Below, piece by piece: positions 17,312 through 26,678 of a stretch of 64,000 nucleotides of DNA. Source of the DNA: an uncultured Latescibacterota bacterium (lineage in GTDB: Bacteria; Latescibacterota; UBA2968); assembly GCA_951812755.1 (NCBI GenBank), contig OX638329.1:853339-917338 (forward strand), read 5' to 3'. The notes beneath the pieces were generated by a model. That model was not told where the DNA came from. It did not search any database and saw only the letters and a list, made by a program, of their open reading frames with translations. The position numbers were made by a program, and so were the translations under genes. Each line of letters begins with the position of its first letter. Position 1 is the first letter of the stretch.

Positions 17312-18388
17312 TTAGAAGACTTGTTCTTGCTGTTTGAGTTTTTCCGTTTGGTCAGAGAGGCGAAGGGCTTCGATGAGTTCTGCGATATTGCCGTCCAGAA
17401 TATCTTCAAGTCTGTGCAGGGTGAGTTTGATACGGTGGTCGGTTACGCGTCCCTGTGGGAAATTGTAGGTGCGAATTTTCGCGCTTCGGTCGCCGCTGCC
17501 AATTTGTGAGCGGCGGTCGGCGGCGGTTTTGGCCTGTTGTTCGCGGATGGCCTGATCGAGCAGGCGCGAGCGCAAGACTTTGAGTGCTTTGGCTCTGTTT
17601 TTGTGCTGGGATTTTTCGTCCTGACACGTAACGACAAGTCCCGATGGCATGTGGGTGATGCGCACCGCCGAGTCGGTGGTGTTGACGCTTTGACCTCCGG
17701 GACCTGATGAGCGAAAGACATCTATTTTGAGATCGTTGAGGTCGATGTCTATATCGACGTCTTCTGCGTCGGGGAGAACGGCTACGGTAGCTGTCGAGGT
17801 GTGGATGCGACCGCTGGATTCGGTTTCGGGAATGCGCTGGACCCGGTGTACGCCGCTTTCGTATTTCAACCTGCCATAGATGCCGTTGCCAACGACTAAG
17901 AAGATGATCTCTTTGTATCCACCAATTCCCGTGGGATTTGAGCTGAGGATTTCACAGCGTCCACCCGTGTTTTCTGCATAGCGCGAGTACATGCGGTGAA
18001 GATCGGCGGCAAAGAGGGCGGCTTCGTCTCCTCCCGCGCCTGCGCGTATTTCGACGACGGTGTCTTTGCTGTCGTTGGGGTCTTTGGGGATCAAGAGCAT
18101 TTTGAGCTTGTTGGACAGGTCTGATTCGCGCAGCGCGAGATCCTCTTTTTCCATCTGGGCCATATCGACAAGTTCGGCATCATCTGAAGTGCTGATGATG
18201 TCATTTACTTCGGCCAGATCTTCGCACACGTTATTGTAGTTGCGATAAGTTGTGACGATTTCTTCGAGGTCGCTATATTCTTTGCCGAGTTTGCGAATGC
18301 GGTTGGGGTCTGAGGCGACTTCGGGCCTGGCCATTTCTTCGCCGAGTTTGAAATAGCGGGTCTCAATGGTTTTGAGTTGTTCAAACAT
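17312..18388 (-). CDS. prfA: peptide chain release factor 1
   Basis: Recognises UAA and UAG stop codons and triggers peptide release on the ribosome. 358 residues, normal length. GGQ is at 231-233 in [10 protein letters not shown], and the codon-recognition tripeptide is PET (187-189, PxT type), which identifies RF1 rather than RF2 (SPF). ATG 18388 starts the standard MFEQLK N-terminus; the in-frame extension upstream is not family-like. First gene of the prfA-prmC-prenyl synthase-secDF run. Confidence 0.96.
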   Translation of the reverse strand: MFEQLKTIETRYFKLGEEMARPEVASDPNRIRKLGKEYSDLEEIVTTYRNYNNVCEDLAEVNDIISTSDDAELVDMAQMEKEDLALRESDLSNKLKMLLIPKDPNDSKDTVVEIRAGAGGDEAALFAADLHRMYSRYAENTGGRCEILSSNPTGIGGYKEIIFLVVGNGIYGRLKYESGVHRVQRIPETESSGRIHTSTATVAVLPDAEDVDIDIDLNDLKIDVFRSSGPGGQSVNTTDSAVRITHMPSGLVVTCQDEKSQHKNRAKALKVLRSRLLDQAIREQQAKTAADRRSQIGSGDRSAKIRTYNFPQGRVTDHRIKLTLHRLEDILDGNIAELIEALRLSDQTEKLKQQEQVF

Positions 18389-18474
18389 GGTGGTTCTTTC
18401 GGAAATGAGCGGGTGAGGGAGCCTCACACGGAGACACAAAGACACAAAGATACAAAAGGGGTTTTACTTACACA

Positions 18475-18517
18475 AAAAGGGCGAAACAGTCGCGGCAGGC
18501 GACTATTTCACCCTTTT
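18475..18517 (-). terminator. rpmE terminator
   Basis: Stem of 19 bp with two wobble-type positions (18475-18493 with 18499-18517, loop of 5), followed on the minus strand by TTTTTG. It lies just after the rpmE stop and before prfA, so prfA probably has its own promoter or relies on read-through. Confidence 0.85.
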
Positions 18518-18534
18518 GAATGTGGATCGCGTTG

Positions 18535-18813
18535 CTAACTGTCCGCGTTTTCTTCTTCCGGATTTTCAATACCATATCGGCGGCGATAGCGCTCGACCAT
18601 ACCGGCAGTGTCAACGAGCATCATCTTGCCTGTGAAGAAGGGATGGGTAGCCGAACTGATCTCGACTTTGATCAGTGGATAGGTGTTGTCGTCGTCCCAT
18701 TGGATGGTTTCTTCAGAGGTGCGCGTCGAACGCGTTTTGACCCGAAATGGGGGGTTGGCACTGACGTCTTCAAAGATCACGTCGCGGTATTCTGGGTGAA
18801 TATTAGATTTCAT
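18535..18813 (-). CDS. rpmE2: 50S ribosomal protein bL31, type B (zinc-free)
   Basis: 92-residue ribosomal protein starting MKSNIHPEY, with the type B central region ([15 protein letters not shown]) and no cysteine at all, so it is the C-minus form that does not bind zinc. Such forms often replace the zinc form under zinc limitation, but here it sits at the classical rho-rpmE-prfA place and may be the only copy. GAGGA ribosome site eight bases before ATG. Confidence 0.95.
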   Translation of the reverse strand: MKSNIHPEYRDVIFEDVSANPPFRVKTRSTRTSEETIQWDDDNTYPLIKVEISSATHPFFTGKMMLVDTAGMVERYRRRYGIENPEEENADS

Positions 18814-18914
18814 GCGATTATCCTCAAGTTGTTCAAGTGTTCATAAAGTAAAACAGGTTGCGGGACATCCACAGGCCGCAAAATATACCAAAATGCCCAA
18901 AAATAATCAAGTCC

Positions 18915-19149
18915 CGCTTCTTAGAGACTGTTTTAAAACTCATTTTGCCCCTTCTTGGCGATGCGCTATTGCGCTGTCATTCTGAGCGGAGCGCAGCGGA
19001 GTCGAAGGAGCGGGGTACAACTGGCCGCCTCTCAGGCCAGTTCATCTCTTACCAACTCAGGTGGAAAAGATGCTTCGGCTACGCTCAGCATGACAAAACG
19101 CCTGACATGCGTAACATCAGGTATTAATTTTAAAACAGCTTCTTAGAAG
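18915..19149. repeat. composite REP/MITE-like intergenic element
   Basis: Outer imperfect inverted repeats (about 18915-18940 and 19127-19149, core CTGTTTTAAAA) flank inner inverted repeats TGTCATTCTGAGCG (18975-18988) and the reverse of TGTCATGCTGAGCG (19082-19095), with a 20-base palindrome CTGGCC...GGCCAG at 19021-19040 in the centre. The TCTGAGCGGAGCGCAGCGGA type of motif is known as a dispersed intergenic repeat in many bacteria. The right end touches the rho stop codon. The central palindrome recurs near 33.6 kb. Confidence 0.75.
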
Positions 19150-20426
19150 ACGTGAATCGGTTCACTCATGGCATTGAGGAAGTCGTCGTTGGTTTTGTTT
19201 TCTTTGGTGCGTTCTGTGAAAAATTCCATCGCTTCCAGAGGTTGCATCTGGTTGAGTAGTTTTCGCAAGATCCAAACGCGGTTGAGTTCTTTTTCTTTTA
19301 GCAAGAGTTCTTCTTTGCGCGTGCTGGACATGGATACGTCAATGGCGGGGAAGACGCGGCGATTGGAGAGCCTGCGGTCCAGTTTGAGTTCCATGTTGCC
19401 CGTGCCCTTAAATTCTTCGAATATGACCTCATCCATACGGCTTCCGGTTTCGACGAGGGCGGTTGCCATGATGGTCAGGCTGCCGCCTTCTTCGATGTTG
19501 CGCGCTGCGCCAAAAAATCGCTTGGGCCACTGTATAGCCATCGAATCGAAACCCCCAGAGAGAATGCGCCCACTGTGGGGGGCAACGGTGTTATAGGCTC
19601 GAGCTAAGCGGGTAATGCTGTCGAGCAAGATGACGACATCCTGCTGATGCTCGACCAATCGCTTGGCTTTTTCAATGACCATGTCGGCGACCTGTACATG
19701 TCGGGTTGGGGGTTCGTCAAAGGTCGAACTGACAACTTCGCCCTCGACCGAACGGATCATGTCTGTGACTTCTTCGGGGCGCTCGTCGATGAGGAGGACA
19801 ATGAGCGTGATTTCGGGATGGTTTTTGGTAATGGCGTTGGCAATTTTTTGCAAGAGCATGGTTTTGCCCGTAAACGGGGGCGCGACAATCATGCCGCGTT
19901 GACCTTTGCCAATTGGCGTCAGGAGATTCATGATGCGCGTGGAAAGGTCCTGTGAATCGTACTCGAGGTCGATGCGTTCGTCCGGGTGCAGGGGCGTGAG
20001 ATTGTCAAATAGGATTTTTTGTTTTGCGATTTCCGGATCTTCAAAATTGACGGCCTCAACGCGAATGAGTGCGAAGTATTTTTCGTCGCCTCTCGGTGGA
20101 CGAATATGTCCCGATATGGTGTCTCCAGTTCGCAGGTTGAAGCGTTTGATTTGCGAGTGGCCCACATAAATGTCGTCGGGGCCGGGCAAATAATTGTACT
20201 TTGGCGATCTGAGGAAGCCAAATCCGTCTTCGAGGATGTCGAGAACACCCTGTGCGAAGATACGTCCGCTTTTTGCGGTTTGGCTCTGGAGAATAGCGAA
20301 GATAAGTTCTTGTCTTCGCAGACTGCTGTAGCCTTGAATATTGAGCGCTTGCGCGTGTTTGTTGAGTTCGGGAATGCTGAGTTCCTGCAACTCAAACATG
20401 TTCAATTTTTCTTCGGTCACTGCCAT
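19143..20426 (-). CDS. rho: transcription termination factor Rho
   Basis: Hexameric RNA helicase that ends untranslated transcripts. 427 residues: N-terminal Rho_N helix domain ([10 protein letters not shown]...[10 protein letters not shown]), RNA-binding cold-shock-like domain with GFGFLRSP (68-75), ATPase core with P-loop APPFTGKT (182-189) and Walker [17 protein letters not shown]. The P-loop reads PPFTGKT where PPKAGKT or PPRTGKT is usual. No large insertion in the N-terminal region. ATG 20426 has AGGA about 10 bases upstream and starts the folded region. Confidence 0.96.
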   Translation of the reverse strand: MAVTEEKLNMFELQELSIPELNKHAQALNIQGYSSLRRQELIFAILQSQTAKSGRIFAQGVLDILEDGFGFLRSPKYNYLPGPDDIYVGHSQIKRFNLRTGDTISGHIRPPRGDEKYFALIRVEAVNFEDPEIAKQKILFDNLTPLHPDERIDLEYDSQDLSTRIMNLLTPIGKGQRGMIVAPPFTGKTMLLQKIANAITKNHPEITLIVLLIDERPEEVTDMIRSVEGEVVSSTFDEPPTRHVQVADMVIEKAKRLVEHQQDVVILLDSITRLARAYNTVAPHSGRILSGGFDSMAIQWPKRFFGAARNIEEGGSLTIMATALVETGSRMDEVIFEEFKGTGNMELKLDRRLSNRRVFPAIDVSMSSTRKEELLLKEKELNRVWILRKLLNQMQPLEAMEFFTERTKENKTNDDFLNAMSEPIHVF

Positions 20427-20646
20427 TTTTTGAGGTTCCTGATGGGTTGGAAAGGGGAGAAGTAATACATACCCGAACGACACCATGCTGTGTGGGGCGC
20501 AAAACAGACGCTGTACGAAATCATTGGATTACTGCGAAGCCTACGGAGAACAATGTTTTGGAAGCTTAAGGGGTAGGATGCGGAGCATTAGTGCGAGGGA
20601 ATGCATTTTGAAGTTGGCCTAAACGTAAAACAAACAATGTGACTTG

Positions 20647-23304
20647 TCAAGGATTTTCAATCGCGTGCGTCAGTTCATGGGTAATGTATTCGAGCAGTGC
20701 GGTATCTGTGATTTTATCGCCATTTTTACGCACGTAAAAGGCATCCACAGCGCGGTCTGCTTGTGTGCCAATGCGAGCGGTGTAGATGTCGAGGCCAAGG
20801 TCTGATAATGTGCGCGTGATGCGATACAGGAGGCCTGTTGCATCTTGTGCGAGAATGTCGATGACGGTAGAGCGCATGGAAACATTATTGTCGAATGTGA
20901 TTTCAGGAGAAATGGGAACTGTGGGTTGCCGCCTCAGGGACCATCTCTGACTGTAATTGGCGAACAGGTCTGAGACGCGCTCTTTTTTTTGAAAGACATC
21001 GGTCAGGGTTTGTTGAATTTTTTCTCGTAATGCGGCGTTATTTTCCGCGTTGGAAGTGACTTGAAAGATGTCGATGACTGTACCATCATTGCGCGTATAA
21101 GCATGTGCGCTGAAGATGTTGATGTCGTGGGTTGCCAGTACACCACAAATTTCAGATAGGCGAAAGGGCTGGTCGTGCGTACAGATGGTGATTTCCAGAA
21201 AGAGTTCGCCGGGTTGTACGCTAACGGCGACCAGGGAGGATCCCATTGCGTCGATGAGTTGCAGGTGCTGTGCAATTTCTTCTGGGCTATTTTGTTCGGG
21301 ATAGCGCGGGGGCATGTTGTTGAGATGTTCAACGAGGGTCTGATGTGGAATGCGCGGTTCCAGAGCAGCGAGGATTTTCCGAATGTCTTGTTGTTCGGGT
21401 TGCTCGCGGTTGGGCAGGGTGCTTTGTGTGAGGAGATAAAAGGTGTTTTCGTAGAGTTCTCGCAAGAGGTGACCTTTCCAGGCGGTCCAGGCAGTTTGGG
21501 TGACGGCAGATAGGTCGGCATAAGTGAGTACATAGAGCATACGCAAGACATCGGGGTGTGAAAAGGTGTTGGCAAATTCGGCGATCATGCGCTGATCTGA
21601 GAGGTCGCGGCGCTGGGCAATGCCGGACATGGCGAGATGGTGTCGCACGAGAAAGACAACGGTTTCTATCTGGTCGTCGGGCAATTGGAGGCGTTTGAGA
21701 AAGTCCTGTGTCATTTCTGCACCGACAATACTGTGATCTTTGCCGCGAACAGATTTTCCCACGTCGTGCATCAACAGCGCGAGATAGAGAAGCTCTTTTC
21801 TCGGGATTTCATTGTACACGCGTCTGAGGTGCTGCAAATCGTGGGGCAGAGAAGGAGATCGCGCGAGGTAATCGAGGCGCTCTACAGCGACCAGGGTGTG
21901 TTCGTCTGCTGTGTAGATGTGATAGCGATTGTATTGTACCAAACAGGTCAGGCTGCCGAATTCGGGTACATAAGTGCCCAAAATGTCGAGTTCGTGCATG
22001 GTGCGAAGGGTCGCGCCAATGCCAGCGGGCATGCGGAAGATGTCGAGAAAAATGCGACTGGCTCGCTCAGAAGACCTGAAGCTGTCGTCGATGAGATGGA
22101 GGTGGTCTTTGATTCCTTGTTTGGCCGCTTCATTGAGGGGAACGCCAAATCGCTGTGCATTGAGGAAAAGGGAGAAGAGGCGATGGGGTGTGTCAATAAA
22201 AAAATGGCGCCGCTTTTTGGGCAGGGCAATGTGCGTGTGGTGTAGTACGGAGCCGTCATCGAGTTGACGGCGCGTGAGCAATCCCACGGCTCGACCGGTG
22301 GAGGATTGACCTTTGAGGCGTTCACATATCAGGTCGCTGAGATGTTTAATAGCACGCGCATGGGTGTAGTAGTCTCGCATAAAGTGTTCCACGCCCAATT
22401 CATTGCCCCGGTCTTTGTAGCCCAGATTTTTGGCAATAGCAGGTTGAAGATCGTGCTCGAGCACGTCAAAGGGTTTGCCCGTGTGAAAGTGCAGTTCGCT
22501 GCGCGTGCGCAGCATGAAATCAAAGGCTTTGATATAGATCTCGTAATTTCTGCGGGTGAGTATATTTTGCAAGCCTTCGGGCGCGCGAATACCGCGGCGC
22601 GCCATCAAAAACCAGCCCGCTGTGTGAATATCTCGCAATCCCCCAGGGCTTTCTTTGACATTGGGTTCGAGGAGTTGGGTTGAAAATTTGAATTTGCTGT
22701 GTCGCTGGATGCGTTCCTGGGATTTTTTGTTGATAAAACCGCTCGCGCGCCGACCAAAAAACCGACGCGCAAGGGCGTCTTGCAGTTGGGTCTTCAGGGT
22801 GGGATCACCCGCGAGATGGCGCGTTTCGAGCATTGCAGTCATGGAATCGGTGTCGTCTTGCGCTGCAATAATGCAATCGGAAAGGGTGCGCGTGCCGTAT
22901 CCCACGTCAAATCGCAGGTCCCACAGGGTGTGGAGAATCGCGCGCGTTATGGGGTCGCCTTCATGGACTTTTTTGCGAAAGAGAAATAACAGGTCGATAT
23001 CCGAGTGGGGATTGAGCGCGCCCCGGCCATATCCCCCTTGCGCGATTACGGCAAATCCGGTTGGTTCTCCGTGTTCTTTAACTGCTTCGGCATACAGTGC
23101 CTGGATGAGTGTATCGACGCGCTGTGTGAGTGCTGCAACTATCGTGCTGCCCGATGCACCGTCTCGGTGCTGTGTATGAATCGTTTCCCAGGAGGTGTCG
23201 AGATAGGTTCGCAAGTGCGACAGGCGTTCGGTGGGCCAGGTGTCTGATCTTTTTTTTGCGTTGAGTAGATCGCGTTGAAGGTTATTGACGATTTCTTTAT
23301 TCAA
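20647..23304 (-). CDS. glnD: [protein-PII] uridylyltransferase / uridylyl-removing enzyme GlnD
   Basis: Bifunctional nitrogen sensor that adds or removes UMP on PII according to glutamine level. 885 residues in the full order: nucleotidyltransferase with GGYGRGALNPHSDIDLLFLF (90-109), helical middle region, HD domain (LLMHDVGKSVRGKDH) and two C-terminal ACT domains that bind glutamine. Start is a TTG at 23304 preceded by AAAGGA at seven bases; the gene overlaps the end of glgC by eight bases, so it is coupled to it. No PII gene is in the window. Confidence 0.94.
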   Translation of the reverse strand: MNKEIVNNLQRDLLNAKKRSDTWPTERLSHLRTYLDTSWETIHTQHRDGASGSTIVAALTQRVDTLIQALYAEAVKEHGEPTGFAVIAQGGYGRGALNPHSDIDLLFLFRKKVHEGDPITRAILHTLWDLRFDVGYGTRTLSDCIIAAQDDTDSMTAMLETRHLAGDPTLKTQLQDALARRFFGRRASGFINKKSQERIQRHSKFKFSTQLLEPNVKESPGGLRDIHTAGWFLMARRGIRAPEGLQNILTRRNYEIYIKAFDFMLRTRSELHFHTGKPFDVLEHDLQPAIAKNLGYKDRGNELGVEHFMRDYYTHARAIKHLSDLICERLKGQSSTGRAVGLLTRRQLDDGSVLHHTHIALPKKRRHFFIDTPHRLFSLFLNAQRFGVPLNEAAKQGIKDHLHLIDDSFRSSERASRIFLDIFRMPAGIGATLRTMHELDILGTYVPEFGSLTCLVQYNRYHIYTADEHTLVAVERLDYLARSPSLPHDLQHLRRVYNEIPRKELLYLALLMHDVGKSVRGKDHSIVGAEMTQDFLKRLQLPDDQIETVVFLVRHHLAMSGIAQRRDLSDQRMIAEFANTFSHPDVLRMLYVLTYADLSAVTQTAWTAWKGHLLRELYENTFYLLTQSTLPNREQPEQQDIRKILAALEPRIPHQTLVEHLNNMPPRYPEQNSPEEIAQHLQLIDAMGSSLVAVSVQPGELFLEITICTHDQPFRLSEICGVLATHDINIFSAHAYTRNDGTVIDIFQVTSNAENNAALREKIQQTLTDVFQKKERVSDLFANYSQRWSLRRQPTVPISPEITFDNNVSMRSTVIDILAQDATGLLYRITRTLSDLGLDIYTARIGTQADRAVDAFYVRKNGDKITDTALLEYITHELTHAIENP

Positions 23305-24505
23305 TGGGCAATCCTTTGGAAATGGCTACGACGCCGCCATCTGTTACGGTGAAACGCTGGCGGTCGTCTTCGCGGTTAATCCCAATTTGGGCACCATCTG
23401 GAATGATGACGCCTTCATCTGCTATGACGCGGTGGAGCCGGGCATTGGCACCGACTTTGACGCCTTCCATGAGCACTGAATCGGTAATTTGTGCGCCGGA
23501 GTCTATGTGAACACCTGCAGAGATGACTGAGCGCTCGACCCGCGCATTGGCAATAACACATCCCTGGGCGACTACGAGAAGAGAATTATTTTGCGGTTGA
23601 ATGTGCAGACGCGAAGGCGGATACGGGTGTGCGTGTGTGCGGATGGGCCAGTTCGGGTCGTAAAGGTCGAATTCGGGGGTTTCAGAAACGAGGTCCATGT
23701 TGGCTTCCCAATATGCGTCGAGGAGGCCGATATCGCGCCAGTAAACGGTCGAATTGCGATTGCCGTGCTTGAAGTTGTACGCAAAGACGCGTCCCGAATC
23801 GACCATTGAGGGGATGATGTTTTGACCAAAGTCGTGGGCTGTGTCGCGTTTGGCATCTTCAGAGAGCTGGCGCACGAGAACCTCTGTGCTGAAGATGTAG
23901 ATGCCCATTGAGGCCAGGGCGAGATTGGGATTGTGTGGTGTGGGTTTGGGGTGGTCGGGTTTTTCTTCAAAGCCGACAATGCGGGATTCATCGTCGATTG
24001 CCATGACGCCCAATTCGGTGGCGTTTTTGATGGGTACTTCAATGCAGGCTACTGTGAGGTCGGCATTCGCGTTGTTGTGAAAGGCGAGCATTTTGCTGTA
24101 ATCCATTTTGTACACGTGGTCGCCGCCCAGAATGAGGACGCGGTCGGGACGCTCGCGTTCGAGGATGTCGATATTTTGAAAAATGGCATCGGCTGTGCCG
24201 CGATACCAGTTTCCGGCAAGGCGAAATTGGGGCGGGACTTCAAAGATAAATTCGTCGAGTTCGGGATTGAAAATGGACCAGCCGCGTTGCAAATGCCGGT
24301 CGAGAGATGTTGACATGTATTGTGTGAGAACATAGATGCGGCGCAAGTTGGAGTTGAGGCAATTGGAGAGGGTAAAGTCAATGATGCGGTACATGCCGCC
24401 AAAAGGTACGGCGGGTTTGGCCTGATTGCGCGTGAGGGGATAAAGCCGCGATCCCTGGCCTCCGGCGAGGATCATGGTTAGTGTGTTTTGCAGTTCATCT
24501 GGCAT
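23297..24505 (-). CDS. glgC: glucose-1-phosphate adenylyltransferase
   Basis: Makes ADP-glucose for glycogen synthesis. 402 residues with the pyrophosphorylase signature AGGQGSRLYPLT, RAKPAVPFGG-type start (here QAKPAVPFGGMYRIIDF), the GTADAIFQN segment, substrate-site GGDHVYKMDY, and a C-terminal left-handed beta-helix. ATG 24505 has GAGG six bases upstream and follows the response-regulator stop by one base; GTG 24520 is possible but less likely. Being third in a kinase-regulator-glgC-glnD run suggests that carbon storage and nitrogen sensing are transcribed together. Confidence 0.93.
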   Translation of the reverse strand: MPDELQNTLTMILAGGQGSRLYPLTRNQAKPAVPFGGMYRIIDFTLSNCLNSNLRRIYVLTQYMSTSLDRHLQRGWSIFNPELDEFIFEVPPQFRLAGNWYRGTADAIFQNIDILERERPDRVLILGGDHVYKMDYSKMLAFHNNANADLTVACIEVPIKNATELGVMAIDDESRIVGFEEKPDHPKPTPHNPNLALASMGIYIFSTEVLVRQLSEDAKRDTAHDFGQNIIPSMVDSGRVFAYNFKHGNRNSTVYWRDIGLLDAYWEANMDLVSETPEFDLYDPNWPIRTHAHPYPPSRLHIQPQNNSLLVVAQGCVIANARVERSVISAGVHIDSGAQITDSVLMEGVKVGANARLHRVIADEGVIIPDGAQIGINREDDRQRFTVTDGGVVAISKGLPIE

Positions 24506-24506
24506 G

Positions 24507-24869
24507 TCAAACCTCTTCACCGGTCAGTACATCGTTTATAGCGGTTTTAAGTTTTGATAGGTCCGATGACTTGACCACATAAGCATTGGCCGACCAGGTG
24601 AGATAATTGTCTTTGTGATTGCTATAAGCGGTGTTGAGAATAACGGGTAACTGGTTGTTTATGCCCAGAATGTGGTTGAGGGCTTCAATGCCGTCCATGC
24701 CGGGCATTCGGATGTCGAGTATTAAGAGGTCCGGTGGGTTTTCTTTGACGCGCTCGATCGCGGTTTGCGCGTCGTGAACCACATCGACGCGATATCCTTC
24801 ATCGGTGAGTTCTTGTTCGTAGAGGAGTGCCAGATTTTGATCGTCGTCGGCGATGAGGATATTTTTCAT
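24507..24869 (-). CDS. single-domain (CheY-like) response regulator
   Basis: 120-residue receiver domain only: acidic pocket D8-D9, phospho-acceptor D52 in LLILDIRMPGMDG and the conserved lysine K100 in YVVKSSDL. No output domain, so it must act by protein contact or as a phosphorelay intermediate. Its ATG overlaps the kinase stop (ATGA), which makes the kinase its likely partner. Confidence 0.92.
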   Translation of the reverse strand: MKNILIADDDQNLALLYEQELTDEGYRVDVVHDAQTAIERVKENPPDLLILDIRMPGMDGIEALNHILGINNQLPVILNTAYSNHKDNYLTWSANAYVVKSSDLSKLKTAINDVLTGEEV

Positions 24870-26533
24870 AATGGTCTCCTTGAGGAGAGATCGGGCAGAT
24901 GGATGAAAATGGAGGCGCCAGAATCGCTGTGGCTTGCGAATGAGAGGGTTCCCTCGTGGCGTTCGACGATTTGTTTGCTGATGACCAATCCGAGACCCGT
25001 ACCGGTGGTTTTGGTGGTGAAATAGGGCTTGAAAATTTCGTCCTGGATTTCGGCGGGAATCCCCGGTCCCGTATCTCGTATTTCAATTTCGATATGTGGT
25101 TGATTCTCTTTTTTTCGAATATGGACGTGCAATTTGCCGCCGTTGGGCATTGCTTGAAATGCGTTTTTGAAGATATTGATGAGTACCTGCTTAAATTGTG
25201 CGGGATCTACGGGTGTTTCGGGCAGGTCAGATGGTGCGTTTTGTCGATAGGCGATGCCCCGGTCCTCAAGGCCCTCGCCAACTTGATGATAGACATCGGT
25301 GATGAGGTCCGGGAGATTGACGGGTTCGAGTTCGAGTTCGCGCGGTCGCGTGTAGTTGAGGATGTCGGTCAGGAGTTCTTCCAGGCGCGTGACTTCACAA
25401 GATATGATGCGCGCTGCCGTGTCGATGCGGTCGGGCGTTGGGGCGCGCTGAAGAGAGCGCGCAAAGCCGCCAATTGTCGCGAGTGGATTGCGAATCTCGT
25501 GTGCAATGCGCGCAGACATTTCGCCGATTACAGATAGGCGTTCCGATTGCACGAGTTCGTCCTGGAGTTCTCGCGTTTCCTGGAAGAGATGCGCGTTGTG
25601 GATGACCCATGCCAGTTGATCGGTCAAGACCGTCAGCGATTGCACATCGGTCCAATTAAAGCCATTTTTTTTGCGACTGAGCACATCGAGTGCGCCCAAT
25701 ACGCGGTCTGCTGTTTTGATCGGTACACAGAGTTCTGCGCGCGTGTTTTTTTCTTGTGGAAAGGCAATGATGCGCCTGGGGTCATTGCCCACGTCATTGG
25801 CCATGATGGGATTGCCAGACGCGACGACATGGCCTACGATGCCTTCGCCCACATTTTGGCGATATCCCTCGGGGAAGTGCTTTTCGTAAACACCGGCTCT
25901 GGCTTTCATGATCATCTGGTTAGAATGCGTTTCGACAAAATAAAGCGAGACATGCTGGTAATTGAAACTCTGCTGCACTTCGTGAACAATGCGCCTGAAA
26001 ATTTCATCTGGATCGAGGGTTGATAGAGCCATTTGTGCAATGCGATTGTTGGTGGTCAGGTGCGCGGCACGCTGTTTTTCCACTGCGAGGAGGCGGGCGA
26101 TTTCGATATTGCGCTGGCGCAGGTTTTGAGATTGGCTTTGCGCCAGGTTTCGATAACGCATTTCGTGGTAGTACGCCGATATGCGCAGCAAGATTTCGTC
26201 AAATATGGCTTCGGCATTGTGCGTAAAATTTTTCAGGCGTTTCAGGACTGTTTTCTTTAGGGCAATGAGCAATCGACAAGCTGCATCGGGGGAAAAAGCA
26301 TTGATTTCACCTGAAAAGATGCGCTGGCGGAGCAGGTGATATTCCTGTTTGGTGGTGATTTGTGTGACTATTAGATCGAAGAACTCTTCGAGTACGTCGT
26401 CGGGCGCGTGGCCGTCAAAATCTTCGCGCAGTTGCAAGACAGATGTATGGCGAACTCGCCTTTGCCATTCAGATAGCAGGCTTGCGCGTTGTGTGGTGAG
26501 CACATGATAGAGGTTTTGTTCTGTGTTTTTCAT
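24866..26533 (-). CDS. GAF-domain sensor histidine kinase
   Basis: Soluble-looking kinase of 555 residues without membrane helices. Order: N-terminal helical domain (1-125) resembling RsbRD/RsbR N-terminal sensors (LLSEWQRRV), coiled coil (125-160), GAF domain (165-315), dimerisation/phosphotransfer with H345 in HEIRNPLATIGG, and HATPase with NIFKNAFQAM (N box), DTGPGIP (G1) and FTTKTTGTGLGL. Probably senses a cytosolic ligand or redox state through GAF. First gene of the kinase-regulator-glgC-glnD operon and divergent from a PAS kinase. Confidence 0.92.
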   Translation of the reverse strand: MKNTEQNLYHVLTTQRASLLSEWQRRVRHTSVLQLREDFDGHAPDDVLEEFFDLIVTQITTKQEYHLLRQRIFSGEINAFSPDAACRLLIALKKTVLKRLKNFTHNAEAIFDEILLRISAYYHEMRYRNLAQSQSQNLRQRNIEIARLLAVEKQRAAHLTTNNRIAQMALSTLDPDEIFRRIVHEVQQSFNYQHVSLYFVETHSNQMIMKARAGVYEKHFPEGYRQNVGEGIVGHVVASGNPIMANDVGNDPRRIIAFPQEKNTRAELCVPIKTADRVLGALDVLSRKKNGFNWTDVQSLTVLTDQLAWVIHNAHLFQETRELQDELVQSERLSVIGEMSARIAHEIRNPLATIGGFARSLQRAPTPDRIDTAARIISCEVTRLEELLTDILNYTRPRELELEPVNLPDLITDVYHQVGEGLEDRGIAYRQNAPSDLPETPVDPAQFKQVLINIFKNAFQAMPNGGKLHVHIRKKENQPHIEIEIRDTGPGIPAEIQDEIFKPYFTTKTTGTGLGLVISKQIVERHEGTLSFASHSDSGASIFIHLPDLSSRRPL

Positions 26534-26568
26534 GAGATAAGAGGTGGGTTGTTAACCTATAACAGTTA

Positions 26569-26598
26569 ATAATATCACGCCAAATGTATAAGTGTCAA
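26569..26598 (-). promoter_or_regulatory. promoter of the kinase-regulator-glgC-glnD operon
   Basis: Minus strand TTGACA (26593-26598), 18-base spacer, TATTAT (26569-26574), about 35 bases before the kinase start. No equally good plus-strand promoter is visible in this 145-base divergent spacer. Confidence 0.65.
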
Positions 26599-26678
26599 GA
26601 TATTTGGGCTTGCGCTTTGGGTCAAAATATGGAAAATTAACGTTAGATGTCTTTTATAGTTGTATCGGGAGAACGCGC

